A stretch of DNA of 64,000 bases from contig NC_084763.1 in NCBI RefSeq assembly GCF_028858725.1, forward strand, positions 50,786,152-50,850,151, in the 5' to 3' direction. Shown in pieces: positions 25,101 through 40,100 of the stretch. This stretch comes from Colius striatus (lineage: Eukaryota > Chordata > Aves > Coliiformes > Coliidae). Positions within the stretch are counted from its first letter, which is position 1. Every line of letters begins with the position of its first letter. Both the position numbers and the translations under genes were made by a program. The notes beneath the pieces are model-generated. The model saw nothing but the letters and a program-made list of their open reading frames with translations, was not told the DNA's origin and searched no databases.

Positions 25101-28100
25101 AGTTCTCAGTTGCTTTTATAATCCTCATCACAGTTATGAAGAAAACATCCTGAATTTTCAGAAGCAAAATATAAGAAAGGATCTGAGAAGCAAGTATATT
25201 GGGACATACCTCTTCTCTCACTAGCAGGGCTGAACACTGCAGTGGGACGCCCATCATCTTGTGAGGGTTCCAGGTCACCGAATTGGCCCTGGGAGAGCAA
25301 ACCACATGAAACTCAGACATTGTACTATGGTGGCAAAACCATGGAGACATTTAGAAATAAGAAGAATAATCATGAACATGTAGCAATGCACATATTTTTC
25401 TGAGCAAGCAAAGCTGAAAATATTCATGGCTGATATTAGGAAAGCAATGCCTTCACAAGGGACCTAATCTACTCTAGTTGGTTTTTGGATATCAATCCTG
25501 GCAACTTACCATGGGATAATCGCTCTATCCACTAAATCAGTGTTAAACTTTCTGGGGAATCATCTATACTTCATAAACATAGGGTAAACTTCCTAAAAAC
25601 ACCCACTTGACTGATGAGCTTTGTAAAGTCACGCAGCTGATTAAAGATGCAGATAGGAAATTGGCAAATTAGCAGATTCTCTCCCATTGATTCCAGTTTC
25701 AGCAAAATGTTAGTAAGTAGCTCGCACTGCAATTTCCTTTAAATACTTCTGCATACCTCCAGGTCTCTGGGTAACTTGGAAAGCATGGCCCAAAGTAATT
25801 TTTTCTCATTGCTCTGCTGATGGTAAATTTTCATAGCTCCTTAATTTTAGCTTGACTATGGCAATTCACACAACTGTAGGACTGGGTCCAAAACTAGCAC
25901 AGTAATAAACATAGAGCTGATCCACTCTTTCACTAAAGAGTCTGATCTTGCCTTCCTTCAGGACACATTCATTACAAAAACAGCTGTCAGCCCAGATCAT
26001 GTGAACAAACAAGGTGCTGTCACAATACAGCCTAGAGAAGAGGCATTTGGGACTGTGACAAAGGGCTGAATGGAAGATTGTCCAGTTGTTTATTATTTTG
26101 ATTTTGTGTTATGCTTGACTGGATAGTTTTTAATTACTATTATTACCTATGATCATTAGCTGACAGATTACATTTGCATCCTATTTGGCAGGCTGTCAAA
26201 GATTCACAGTATACAGGCTTTAGTGTAGTGCAGTAATTTGAGTTTTGATGGTATAAATTGGTATAAATCAGACAACCAGGGCACTCAAAAACTTACAAGG
26301 CCCAAGACACACTTGCAGGGAACATTCATAGGAAAAGTGGTGAGTATGTTAGAATCTGGCAGTATTTTCTTTTGTAGCATTTGGAGACAGTGCTGTAAGT
26401 TTAGGCATGTCCTTATCATTTCCTGCCAAATTGCTTCCTCTCCTTCAAAGCAAGCAATTCCAAAATCCACATGGACATCAGGCAGCATTTCTATGCTTTA
26501 TTCTCCGCTATTTAAATAGGACTGTGCAAGTGCCAGATGCAAAATCTGTAGGGAATAGTCTTCCACAGGCAACATCCAGCTACTTGGCTTGGCTTTTTGA
26601 ATATTTGGCAACCTTTAATCATCTCAGAGTCAATTGTCTGATTACAACACCAAAGCTAATGATTCTGAACATGCATTCAGGTCTATGAATTTTCTTTGAT
26701 CTGATCCTTTTTAGCTGTGCCTATGAGGAATCAGGCAGAAATCCTTTAACAGACTTCTAGGTAATAGTAGTGGCATGGGTTTTCTTGAGCAAAAAGATTA
26801 TTTTCTGCCAACAGCCAGATGTTAATTATCTGCCTAAGGCAGATATAAATTTGCCTTAAAGGCCGTTTATTTCCTCAATTACATCCCAATTGCACACAGA
26901 AAAAAATTAATTATGTCAAATAAAAATCCACTATTTTTCATTTGTTACCAGTTATTCTGGGCTGTAGTCATCAGCATGTGCTTGAAAAAATTGGTGACTG
27001 AGACAATGAAGTGATAAAGCTACATTGGACCACAAATGTTTTTTAAAAGCATCTCATGTTTGTCCACATAACAAAGCATTAAAAAGAGGAACATCTTTCC
27101 TTTAGAGAGTTCAAATGAGTGACAGGAGAGATTCAAGACTGTCAGAACCTGGCCCTCAGCCATTATTAAAAACAGACTGAGGTACATTCACTGACCAGCC
27201 ACTGCCCCAGGAAGGATGCCCAGACCCTGTAAAGGAGTGCTCATTCATCTGCAAACATGTTTGTCTCACACAGCTGTCATCCTTTCCCAAGTCTCTGGGA
27301 GAGGAACATCAGACTGAAACTCCTGATGGTGGCCAAACCTATCTGCCCCAGAGACCAGGGGACATGTTTCCTTCAGGATACCTCGAAGCAGCTTGAAATC
27401 TGCCATGTGAGGTCCAGGAGGCATGTGAGGACTGGTAAAACAGTCTTGCAACTCCTCCTGGCATTGACAGGAATATTTTTACTGGATTGGCTGTTACCAC
27501 AAGGATGTGGATACTCAGAGAAGAGCGTGCTCCAGTTAACACTTGCTCCTTGTACCTTTCTTCCCTATCAAACATGAGTACAAGCTCCAGGTCTCTTCTA
27601 TCCAGGCCTGTAGTGACTGGGTTGTACTGAGGTATTTACCATGAAATGTCACATTTTATTAATTCATTGCCAAACATATGGAGATGGTGCTTATCAAAGC
27701 ACTAGATAAAATCCCAGTGCAGTTCTGGATATAAAGCATATTAGCTGGAAAAAAAATTCCAATATAGATTCAACCTGAGCTTTGATTCCAGAAGAATTTG
27801 GATAAGGATTTGGGAGGCACATTCTTTTGTTCATACTCTGTCCACACAGTCAGCTGGGTAGATTTTTTGAACTTTCTGAATATTTCAATGTATGTTCTCT
27901 TAATGCACAGTATCTAAGTTTGGAGTGCTAGAGGCACTCTTAACTAAAGCAAATTCTTAGAACCACTGGCTGCTTTCCTGTTTTTGCACTCGAGATGTAT
28001 GAGAAGGGAATTGAATCACCAAGGTATCCTCCTAATCTTTAGAAGTAGGATGGGGAAGTTGTTTGTAATTTTAATTGGCAAGGAACAGCAATCTGGTTTA

Positions 28101-31100
28101 GAGATAAAAAAGACAGAAGGGAGTAATAATTTACTCTCAAACAGCATGAGCTGCAGAAAAGACACAAATGTGAGAGTAACTCCATCTAGCCTAGTATACT
28201 GTCTCTAGCAAGTGGCCTAAATAGGTGCCTGGGAAGAACTAAAAAGAGGGCAAACATATATAAACTTTATCTAAATATTCTCTGAGCTCCTACTCATTTG
28301 TGGCTCACAGAAGTCATGAATGATTTTTGTTTATCTTTCCTTGGACACAGGTAAATCTTAACACTTTATGACAAGGAGTTACACAGCTTAACTTTCAGAA
28401 GCTTTCAAGTTTCTGTATATCATCTGGTTTTAAACTTAGTCCTTCCAGACTCTGAAATGGATTATCATCACTTATATTAATCTATGTATCTGTAATGTTC
28501 ATGAGCTCATGAACATAACTGTATATACACATCCAGACAGTGTTTTACTCTGAAGATGTCACTGACAGCCTGGAATGGGTATTCTCTCCAGAAATGACAG
28601 AGCAGTGGGCAGTGACTGCCAGGACACACATTCAAACTGCAGATGCATCCACCTTTTATACTTAACACTTCAGCATACAAGACCTCCAAGATTCATCTCT
28701 TAGAGAAATGCAATTGCTAAATCATGCTGGATACCGAATCAGAGAATACTGCAGAAAGCCCTCTGGACCTGTGAGTGTATGCTGGAAGGAACAGAAAAGC
28801 AAAGAAGAAATGCCTGCTGTATGTGCTACAAAGCAAAATGCCACACTACTGTAGCATGGAACAAAGACACAATGATTCTTCAACTGAAAGGACAGTCTGC
28901 ATTATTTCTTCATACTGTATCTTTGAGATAACAATGATTTTTATTTATAGACATTGCTGTGATAATCACATGTCAAAACCCACTTTAATAATGTTTAACT
29001 AACGTTACTAAATCATACCTTTCAACGCCATTTAACTTCCATTTGTGTTTTCTTGACATCAGCAGTCCACCACCCCATGCTCCCTGGAACACAAGACACA
29101 TTATCTTAATGAGAAAAGAACTCTGCTTTTCTCCATGATGACATCTGTGCATTCACATCAGTTTCAGGCCCTTTCATTTTTCTCTTGCTGATGTGGCACG
29201 TTCTAAAATGATCAGGCAGATGGGGCCTGAGGCATTAATTGTGATAATGATTTTCTTCCAGTAGCTTGGAAGCAGTGGTTTATAGCCCCTCATCTTATCT
29301 CCTGCTAACCCCTCCCTTGCCACTTCCTCTGGCACTGACACATTGGGCAGCCCCACTCTGTAATTTGTAGAGCAGCTCCCCGGCAAACGCCCTTTTCTCT
29401 TTTAGTGACTAAGTGATGATAACAAACGAGACCGAGATCTCAACTGCTCTGGTGAGTTTTCAGCACATTTCAAACAACTACTGCTTAACCCTACTCATTT
29501 CACTTTCACACACAGAGATCTGGGACAAGGAGGCACTTCATGTGACTGAGAAGTGCTCTAAGGTAAATGCGAACTCTTCCTTTGGGTTGGACGCTTTTGG
29601 CTGACACAGTAATCCAAAAGCAAGATATCTGGCCCTAAGGAAACTCAATCACCAAACCTTTCTGGAGAAAGAATTTGCAAAAATGACACAAAGCCACTCT
29701 AGGGCTGAAAGATGGTCTCTCAGAAAGATTTATTGGCACGAGGCCAGATAAAGCTAAGTAGCCAATCTGATAAATTTCTCGAGCATTTGCATTAAGCTGA
29801 TCAGCAATTTGTGGTGCTTTGTTTCAGACAAGTGTAGACTTTTCCTCATGTATACATTTTGCAGCTGCTGCAGAAGCCAGTGCTCAGTATGGTTCTTACA
29901 TATTACTAGTGGCATTTAGAGATAAAGCTGAATGCCAAAACCACTCAGACTAGGTAATCTTAAGTGTCTCAGTAGCTATACTATGACACAGTCACAGGTC
30001 ATAAAATGTCCCCAGCTTTGAGCCTTTCAGAGGAGTGGGAAGTCAGTGCTTGTGTGTCAGACTTAATTATGGGATCCAGATACAATGGGGTTTGTACAAG
30101 ATTACACAGTACAAAATGAATACATTAATGCTAACACAGGAGCATTCATGTAATCCAGCCCACCACATGATACTCACATCCACGTGCATCCAGACTTTGT
30201 ACTTCTTGCAGATGTCTGCAATAGCTATGAGAGGATCAAACGCCCCGTACACTGTCGTCCCAGCTGTGGCACTCACCAGAAAAGGAACAAATCCCTGCAA
30301 GAAAGCACACAGGCAAAGTCAGAGTGCTGCAGCCTCCTCCACCTGCAGCAGCCTGAACTCCTCTTGTGAGCCTCCACAATGAGCCCACAAGTGTCTCCTA
30401 GAGGACATTCCTCCTGCATTACACCGGTTTTCCTTTAGATGCCAATGATATTATAATTTCTACCTTAAGGTGGCAGCAAACTTCCAAACCAGCAACCTAT
30501 TAGGCTACATGAGACAAAGGTTCACACGAGCAATTCTGCTCCACACCATCACAAAAAAGTGTGCTCTTCATGATATCACATCTAACAAATCTCACCCAGG
30601 CTTGCATTCGGTTGAAGAAATAACTCTGGTGGCCTGTGCCCTGAGCTGCACTGTAACTAACCCAGAGTGTGTCTGAGTGTGTGGTGGCCCAGTCCTGTCA
30701 GTGGAAGCATCATGTTTGATGATATCTCCTGGGATCAGTGCAGAGGGCAGGTGAGAGGATAAGATGGCAATCTCCTCAGAGGCCAGGAACCATCTCTTGG
30801 ATTCCCTGTGCTAAACACCGTCCCTCACACAGGAGCGCTCACTGCCTGTCACGTGGTTTTTATACTATGAAGTCTTTAGTCTGCTATAATTTATAGCAAA
30901 GTTTAATTTTAAATTCATTTCTAATTCTATTGATTTCATAAACAGTACTCAGAGCAACAAAGGCAAAGAGTAGCTTGACTTTTTGCAGAACTAGGGTTTA
31001 ACCTGTCAAAAAGGTTACTAACTTCCTTCTGCAATGGTCAGTAGGTTTGAGTGGCACACATTTTGCCTGATTTTTTTATCTACCATATTGCTTTTCTTAG

Positions 31101-34100
31101 AAAAAGTGAGCTTTTAATGAAGATTTGTGTTATTAATGAGCTCTGAATGCTGTGTGTATAATGAGTATTTACATAACTGTTGTTGAAGGCACAGGGCTGA
31201 GTTCACTGCATCTGATGCTTTAATTCTAGCTTCTGTTAATGAAGCACACAAGTACTGCATTTTTAGAGATGAGTGGGTTTTAGTTTATCTTCCTTTGGTT
31301 TGGTGAGTCTATGAGCAATATTTTCAATGCATTAAAATACATACAAATTCCCCAAATGATTACTCTGTTTTTGTCAATATTCAGCTGAGAATCTGCAGCA
31401 GAGGCTGATAATACAAAAAAATCCCCAGGATGTTCTGCAGAACAACATATTTAAAACAACCATGGAGATTATAAGGTAGTTTTAAGCCTATTTTCTCAGC
31501 AGCTCTTGCCTCATTAATTGTTGGGCTATATTTCTGAGAAATAAATCAAAAGTTAATGGGCAAGCCTGTGTTGTTTTACCAAGGAAAGCAAAACAACTAG
31601 CTGTAGCTGGTTTGGTGTTTTGGTGGTTCTTTTAGGAAGCAAGAAGGTTAGTAAACTTACTTTTTGTTTGGCTTCAACAATTCTTCTTTCAAGGTCTGAT
31701 GGGATCATTTTCCCTCTGGAGCAAGAGAGAACTATGTCAGAAATCAGCTCTTGCTGTTGACTTCTTCACTAATAAGGAACAAAGCAACTTTTTCACCCAA
31801 GGCTTATATGGCATTGAAGAACACAGAAAGGCACCGTCCATTAGTTAGTTTTTACCCTAATGATTTTGTCAACCAGTTACTATATGGTGATGGTAACTAA
31901 GAAAAGCTATCTTATGATCACCCCATTAAAGACAGGCTGCTCCATCTCCTGCTCCTGTTTGATGTCACAACCCTGGGAATATACTCCAGGCTCCCAGGGA
32001 GAGGCTCAGCCCAGGGTCTCAAGAAGCTTGTTGTGCATCAAATGCCACGGTTCTCTTTCAGCAGATACAGAAAATGCCAGCTGAGCTGCATGGCCTTGAG
32101 CAGAGTTGCCCAACTTTGGTGTAAGCAGTTGTCTCTCGTGTTTCCATCCCAGGGATGAATTCATATCAGGGCAACTGTCCCATGGTTTGGTGCATTACAT
32201 GTTCACATTTGCTTTAAGCAGGATACAAGAAGCTACTAGTCTAGACTCATTAAAGACACTGTTAAGCCCTTTATATTGAGAGTGTATTTGCAACATCTTT
32301 CATATGAATCATTTACCTGAGACTCAGACACAGTGATATAAAGCTTGAAGAATAATTTATGAAGTCCTGCAAATTAATTAGGCACAAGATAAAGCAGTGA
32401 TGATAATGAGTATTGCAATTAAGATTTCCTTGGCTTTAACAACAAACAAGACTATCTAAGAAGAGGTAGCACAGGTAACAGCAGTAGAAATGTTGGAGCT
32501 CCACTGGCTTTAAATGTTGTCCATTTAGATTAACATTAGTTTTTGAAAGACTTTCAGATTTTTTTCTTCCATTAAGCACTGATTTTCTATTGTTATTTAA
32601 AGAAGAGTAACAATTACTAAAGCTCAAAATAATAGTTTCAGGGAAACTAACAAAACCATTGGTTGATTTGGCATAAAAAATCCTGAAGTGTTTTCATGAT
32701 ATTTGGACAGATGTAAATTAAAAAAAAATAATAATTAAAAAAATCATTTATATACTCAAAGGGTTTGTAAGTTTTCATCCTTACACAGCTCACATTAAGG
32801 CAGTAATTATTTCAGCAGAAATGGATTTGTAATTGCTGAGGTCCTTGCAAAATCTGTCCTCCATTTCACTTAATCAAAACACTAGAGGAACTGAAAATAA
32901 AAAGCTCTGCAAGTTTAAAAATTAGCCCTGATTTTTCTTTCAGAAGTTCAAGGTCTAAAGAGTATTCAACTCATTTGGATTGGGATCAATAGGGGCATAA
33001 TGAAAAAACCCACAAACATGCCAAAGTAAGGCCATGAGTTCTTCCTCCAAACATAGTTTAAATGTTGGTCTTTAAATTATGCTGACTTACTGAGCTTCTA
33101 TGGTTCTACTGAGCACAGAAATACACCCAGAGCTGGGCAGATCCCTTCATTACCCAATTTTTTTACCAAGGCAAACGATAATCCAGTCTCTGGTCACATC
33201 TTGTTCAGGACTTCATGGCCATGAGAGAGCAATGTGAGAGCAATGCCAAGCTTTAACAAAGAGCAAGCAGTAGGTTGGCTTTGAGTATAGTCCAGGCACA
33301 TGCTGGAGCACACAGCACCTCCACTTGAAATCTAGCAGAGCAACCAACAGCATTGCTTACTTGCACAGTATTTTCACATGTTATCCCTGAGCTCAGATGG
33401 CCTGCAATAGCTTAAATGCACTACAAAATAAAAGGCTTATCCCTAGACAAACCTCAATCAGATGATGTATCATGATTTGTGCTAGGCAGCATCAGAGACA
33501 GGAGGGCTACTGGGTGAGGCATGAGAGACAGCAGCAAAAGGGCACTCGGGATAGAATGAGTGTTAGTGTCAAAGTCTTCTCATATTACCCACAGCTGTAC
33601 ACAACCTTCACTGCTGCCACATGAGACTGAAGTGTTTTGACCCTAAGCTGGCAGCTCATATGCTACTGCTACCAATATGTCTGTGTGGTAGTACAAGAAT
33701 CAATGGAAATGTGTGGCTGTCCAGTCTGGGGTATGAGCAAAACCACTATTTTCTTCATGTTCTCCTGGCTTAAAATTCACCACACCTTTACACAATCCCA
33801 TAATACAGCAAAACCAGGCAAACTTGTCAGGTGTGGGTCAGGATAGGGAACATCAGGAAGCATGTTTGGTCATGCCAGAATCATCAAAAAGATCTCATGG
33901 TGTTCCTTCAGTCTCCCACAGGTCCACACATGCACAGAGAGTCATCTCCACTGTACCAGCCCACATCCTGTGCAAACAATCAGCTTTGTCCCAGGGGCAT
34001 CTGTTGGGATCTGGCAAGACATGCAGTAATCAGAGTGGGCTGGGTAAGCATTGTGTTCTTCACAGAAAATCATCACACTCCATTTGCACAAGAAGAAAAG

Positions 34101-37100
34101 GAAGGCATGACTTCATTGAACCACATCTGCCTTCAGTGAATAGAAACAATCAGAGTTTTAATTTTGATGTGTGTTGGTTGCATTGATGTTATTAACTCCT
34201 CTTCAAGGTGTGCTCAGTCTTTTCTTAATCAACAGATATTAAGTCCATAAGTCAATCTGCAGGTGTTGTGATTGCACTGCAAAGCACTTAGTTGGCTCTC
34301 TTCTTTTAATGTGAGAGCAGAATATTTTGATAGCAGTAAAATGTTCCATTTATGTGAGAGCCATAAAGAATTCCAGACCTTATAACAATGATATTTGGGA
34401 ATCATAGTAAGAGCATTTTCTGCTGAAAAGAATCAGTATGGATTGTTGTGGTTTTGTCTCACAGAAAGGGTTTTTCTCCCCTTAAAAGTGGAAAATCAAG
34501 ACATCTTGATTTTGTTAATACATCTTTGTTTTATCAAAATGGGCTTTCATAGAGAATCTAAACCTTTTAGGCCAGTGAGTTAAACAAGAAGTCATTTACT
34601 AGCAGTTTTGTAGAGCTTATGGGACAGGTAGGTTAGGCACCTGCTGTGCTGCTCCTTTCCATGAGCCACCATCCTCCTTGGCCTACGCTGCCCACAGTGC
34701 TGCCAAGACCCTTCTCTCCACATCCCATTGTAAGGGTATCCCCATGAAGAGCACCACAGGAATAGTCCCCCTGAGAAAGACGATGGGGGCATGAAGTAAT
34801 AGAATCACACTTAGCAAATGCTCCTCAATATTTTACACCTAGAAAAGATCCACTTCATCTCATTTTAACAGATCAAAATGTGAGTCTCCAAACGTTCCAT
34901 TTTGACCAAAACAAGCTTCTCCCTGGTTTCTTAGCAGAATATGTAAAAAAAAAGATTGTTAGTTTGATATTTTGCTGCCCTTCATGATGAAAGAAGCATC
35001 AGAAATCCCTGAGGGAGGGATTTTAAGATTTCTGATGAGCTCCAAAACCTGACTTGTAAAGAAGCTACTGACAGAGCCACTTCCTCAAGCTGGATAAACC
35101 AGTGTAAGGTTGCTGAAGACAACAATGCTACAACGAATTACACCCACTGACTGCATCCTATATGATCTCTACAAGTTGGACATCTGATGATCCTCTTCTA
35201 TGTAAGGATAAAAAGAGCTGTGTTGTTTGGCATCTTTACTTACCTTTCATCGCATCTAATCAAAATCACACTATCTGTACCAATACCCAAGGCTGCAGCT
35301 CCTTTCTTCACAGAAAAGTGACTCTGAAAAAAAATAGATTTGCTATTATTTATTATTTATGTTATTATTTCTTATCTAATTTAATATACAGCACTACACT
35401 TGTAAACCCTTCAGCAAGTAGTCCCACACAGACAATAATTTGATTCATGGCCTTTTTTGGAAACTGATCACTGGAAATTGAGGCTTAGTATCAGGTCACT
35501 GCAGTCAATTAGAGAAACAGCAATTACTCTAATCTGGATTTACTCCTGGATTATTAAATGTACATTTGTGGCTGAAAATGGACCCAAATTCTGTCCTTGA
35601 TGCACACCTGCAGCTTCTACCGCTTGTACAGATTCAGCTATGAATTTGATTTACTCAAAGAAAAAATTATCCCCTAGGGAATTCATTTAATTTGTGGCAT
35701 CCAGAGTGATCTGCTTCTGCTATGTAACTTCTGGACAAAAAATACACTGAGAGAAATTAAGATAGGAAGTCTAATTGTGGTCTCATGCCAGTGAAAGCTA
35801 GTAATAACTCCCATTAATAGACCTACTGAAGTTTAAAATCAGAACTAGGCTATTAGTGAGACTATTAGTTAATCTTTATGTACAGAATAAAATGTGGAAG
35901 TTATATACAGGAGAGCTATTCAGACTTCTCTAGCTCATAGGACTTTACTCCTGAGCCAGTGTTGCCTTATAATTCTAATTTAAATCCTAAATAGTTTTAG
36001 ATCAAATTATATCACCAAGAATCTGATTTTGTATTAACTCAAACATGGCTATTAGGGTTATAATACTATAAAAAAGAGCCAGGAGATAAAACCTAACAGG
36101 GCTTTTTAGGCATCCACAACATTATAGAAGAAAAGAAGACATATAGTCATCAGAAGACCACAAAGTAGAGAAGTAATCACTATTGCTTTGTCAAGGGAGT
36201 ACTGGGCTTCAACAGTAAGACAGCAGCAGAGAGCTGTAGAAAGAGAGAAGAACACTATGGTTATACACATCTGCTTCACTTAAAGGCTGTGAAGTCAGTG
36301 GGATTTTACTGCACACTACGGGGCTCCATATGTAACACTTTGAGAAATGAAACTAAATTCTAAACCAACTTTATGAAAAAGAAGAGTAAAACTGCAACAT
36401 GTGCATTCAACTTAAGTGAAAGAAACCCTGTGTTTTCAGAATTGTTAGAGGGGTTAGTTTTCACTGAGACTTGACTGCCATGATTAGGTTTGTTTAAGAG
36501 TTTCCACTCCAAATTCCTTCTTTCCTATGCCTGTATCTCACCAATTTTGCTGAAATGCTTCAAGTTTTCTTGATGCCCACTGACTTTTTCAGACATATTG
36601 AAGTTCAGATTGCTCTTGAGCCATGGTTCCCTGAAGATACATGGACAACATGAAAACACTTCTTCAGGTAAACTATTTTTCCTACTACATTAATTTTTTT
36701 AAGGCAATGAGTTGGGACACTCTCACCCATGAGGCAATATATGAATCATGTGTATTGAGCAGACATTGACCTTGTTACCTAGCCCTAAAATTAGCTTTTA
36801 AGGTCTGAGTACAGCAAACCAGCTTAGCCCCTGAACCAAGCACATTCTAAAATGTAAACATTTTGGACTGTCTTTTGCACAAGCTGACCAAATGAAATGA
36901 ATGCACATTTTAAGTGTTCTGCTGAGTTAGTCTGGGTTCATTGGGGGCTTCCTCTGCATTCTGGAGGAAACGGGCACCTCCAGGGAAAGATTCATCCAGC
37001 ATCAGGGCTGCTCTTTTGGAACAGGTGCTGAATGACATCAGGTGAGGAGATTTCTGCCCTGTGATATATGCTGTCTGTAAGAGTGGAAAGTGTACAGCAC

Positions 37101-40100
37101 CTGCACATGCCAGCACTCTGGAAAAACTGGTAGATGTTTGATTTTAACACACTGTTATTGTCTAGCCCATTAAAACCACAAGTTCATGGTATGCTGAGAT
37201 TATATATGGAGTTGTCCTGGTCTTTCACGTGGGGTCACAAGGTCCTAGGAAGTACTTGTGTATTGAACATCACAGGCCTGCTCAGTCATCACATCGATAT
37301 TTCTCATGGCACGCTCCTTATTTCATCAAACCAAACTTTTGAACAAACACACCTCCACGAGCTTCATCAGCTCCACTAAAGTCAGTTCACCTTTTCCAAG
37401 TAAAAATGCACTGTAGATTAAAGCTTGGGCTGTGGCCAATCAACAAACTTCTATACATAGAAGATATTGAAGGCACTTCCCAGCCTTGTGGGTCTCCTGA
37501 GCCCAGTGGTGCAATAGTGCAGCTTTATGAGAGGGAGGAGGAGAAGCTGTGGGGAGATTACCAGCATCAGGTGGCTTATAAAAAAATTCCAAGTTTACAA
37601 AGATATCTTTGAACTTTGCAAAAAATGAAACAGAGATAGAATATTGCCAGAATAATGACAGTTCATTGATATGCTATGTGAAGCCAAAACTGAATTTATA
37701 TACTTAAAAAGAAAAGAATCTGGGTTTTATGAATGTATTTAAAAATTAGTTAATGTATCATACTGGGTAATATATAAAAATAGGTAGAGACATAAAAGTA
37801 AAGAGTTACAGTTATATTTCACTGGATTTTGAGTCAATGACACTATATTGATTAATTTTACTTCTTATTCCATTCTAGTAAAAATAGATTCACCATTGAA
37901 ATTTGTTTTTCTGATAGAAAATGGAACTATTCAAAGTGCTTTAAAAAGAATATACAGATTTGAATAGTTTACTATGAGGAAGAAGATTGAGTCCATGTGC
38001 TCAAAGGCATCCACTGGAACATGGCCAAGCTCAGCCAGCTCATAGAGAAGCCTCATGGTACTGCTAAAACAGCACTGGGGAAAAAAAACAATGAATGTAG
38101 TACTGATAGCTCAGTTGTCTGAAAGCTTTTTAAAGACTGAAGGGAATTCAGTGGGCAGGAACCAAAACAGGTTTAGGGCTAAATTGGGAAGAAAGACAGA
38201 AGTCTATACACAGAAAGGCAAATGCAATTACAATTTCTAAGCAAACTTTGAATATGAAATTGCTCAATCTGTGTACACAGTCACAGATATATGACTGCTG
38301 TTATGTTTTTGTGCCTCAGAGTAAGATCAGAGGAAGTACTTCAACTACCCCAGGATGAAAGTAAAAATGGAAAAAAATATAGTTATAAGAGCAAAGAAAA
38401 CTTTCCTAATGACAATGAATAGTCAGATTTTTCATTTTTTAAATATTCCTGGGATGATGCTGAAAATTTGTTTGCCTGGGTAATACAAAAGGTAAACATA
38501 GTAAAATATAAAGCTCAAAAAGAAGGAAAGACTTGCAGAAATATGCCCAGTTAGACAGAAATACTGACACATTCATCTGGGTCAACGGGGAAAAGCACAT
38601 TAATTGTGACCCCTTTGGGAACACAGAGGCTACAGGCTGTTCAGTCACACAAGAAGGGAGCTTGAACATCATTGTTCACCACACACCCATGTGGGAGTTA
38701 TGTCTTATGGTGGGAGAAGAAGAGTCTCACCATAAGGTCTCTGTGGCTGTCACTGCAGCTTTTTCCCTCCCTCCTTTCATGAGCTGCTAAAGAATGCATG
38801 GAAGACTTCAAAAAACATTCCCATAAGAGGAACTTAAGTTTCTATCTGGAAAGAAGTATGGCTAAAATTCAGTGGTGAAGGAGAAGGTAAAGACTATTAG
38901 CCAGTATTAGTGACAAAAGCATATTGTTGGTCAGGAAAAAATTTGATGCTTTTGAGCTAAGGGGATTTTATTTTTGCCTAAAATTTCAAATGCTGTGAGA
39001 TCTATTTGCCTGATAGCCATTTTTTCATAGTTAGTTTCACAAAGTAAAAACACAGTGTAAATGTATTACAAGTGCAATGATTAATAAGCCTTCTGAAAAA
39101 AGCAAGAATTAGAATGATTTAAAATGCTAAGATGCTGAAAAATATGGCACTGTTATCTTAAATGGACAGAGTTTCAATGTACAGATGCTTCTATTTTTAT
39201 AGCTTGCTAAATTACTTGCTCATAATCTGGCATAGTTGAAGCTGTCAGGAAGAACCATCCTCATGCTGTGAGCCCCAAAGGTTTTTCAAATTGCAGTTTC
39301 TTGCTGCTCACACAAATCCAGAACAGCACAAGCTCTGTGGAGCATGCTCATCAGAAGTGAGTTCCTAAATGCTGAGGGAATTGAGACATTCAGAAGATGA
39401 ATCTTCTCCCAGGTCTGCAGGTTTGGTCGCTAGCAGCCTGGTGCCCAGTAGACCTTAATTCCCAGCCTCACCCCATCAGCTACATACCTGTAAAGGTAAT
39501 GAACATGCTTTCCTCTCCACCTCTCCTAGGCTTTACACAATGAGGGATCCCTGGGTGTGTAGGCTGAGCTACTTAACTTTAATCATTTAAAAATCTGAGA
39601 TAGGTCTAGGCTTGCTGTTTGGACTCCCTCAATAGTAGGGAAGAAAAGGTACCTCCAGAAGGCACTTCATCCCTGAGGCTTTGGCATACATTTCAGAGTT
39701 GTGTTCTGCAGATCTTTTTATGGACTATAAAAAAATGTACAGACTAACTCAGAATATATGTTTACACTTTAAGTGATTAATGTTAAACAACATGAATCCT
39801 TTCTTTACCATCTAATTGTAAGCTATAGCTTTTCTTTCATTTATCTACAAAGAGAGTATATGGTGTCCCATCACATTTTTAAATACACTGTAATGACATA
39901 TATGTTTGCTACTGTTTCCTTTAGCTACTGCTATTCGGTTTTTCAAGTTGTTTGTTAATATCAGGAGAGAAATGAATATAGAAATGTTCCTGCACAACAT
40001 ACATTCATTGTTTAAATATATAACTTGAAACTATTTTTCTAATCCAGAAGACTCAATCATTTTTTTCCATTATCAATAGTTTTACAGCATTATCTATGGA

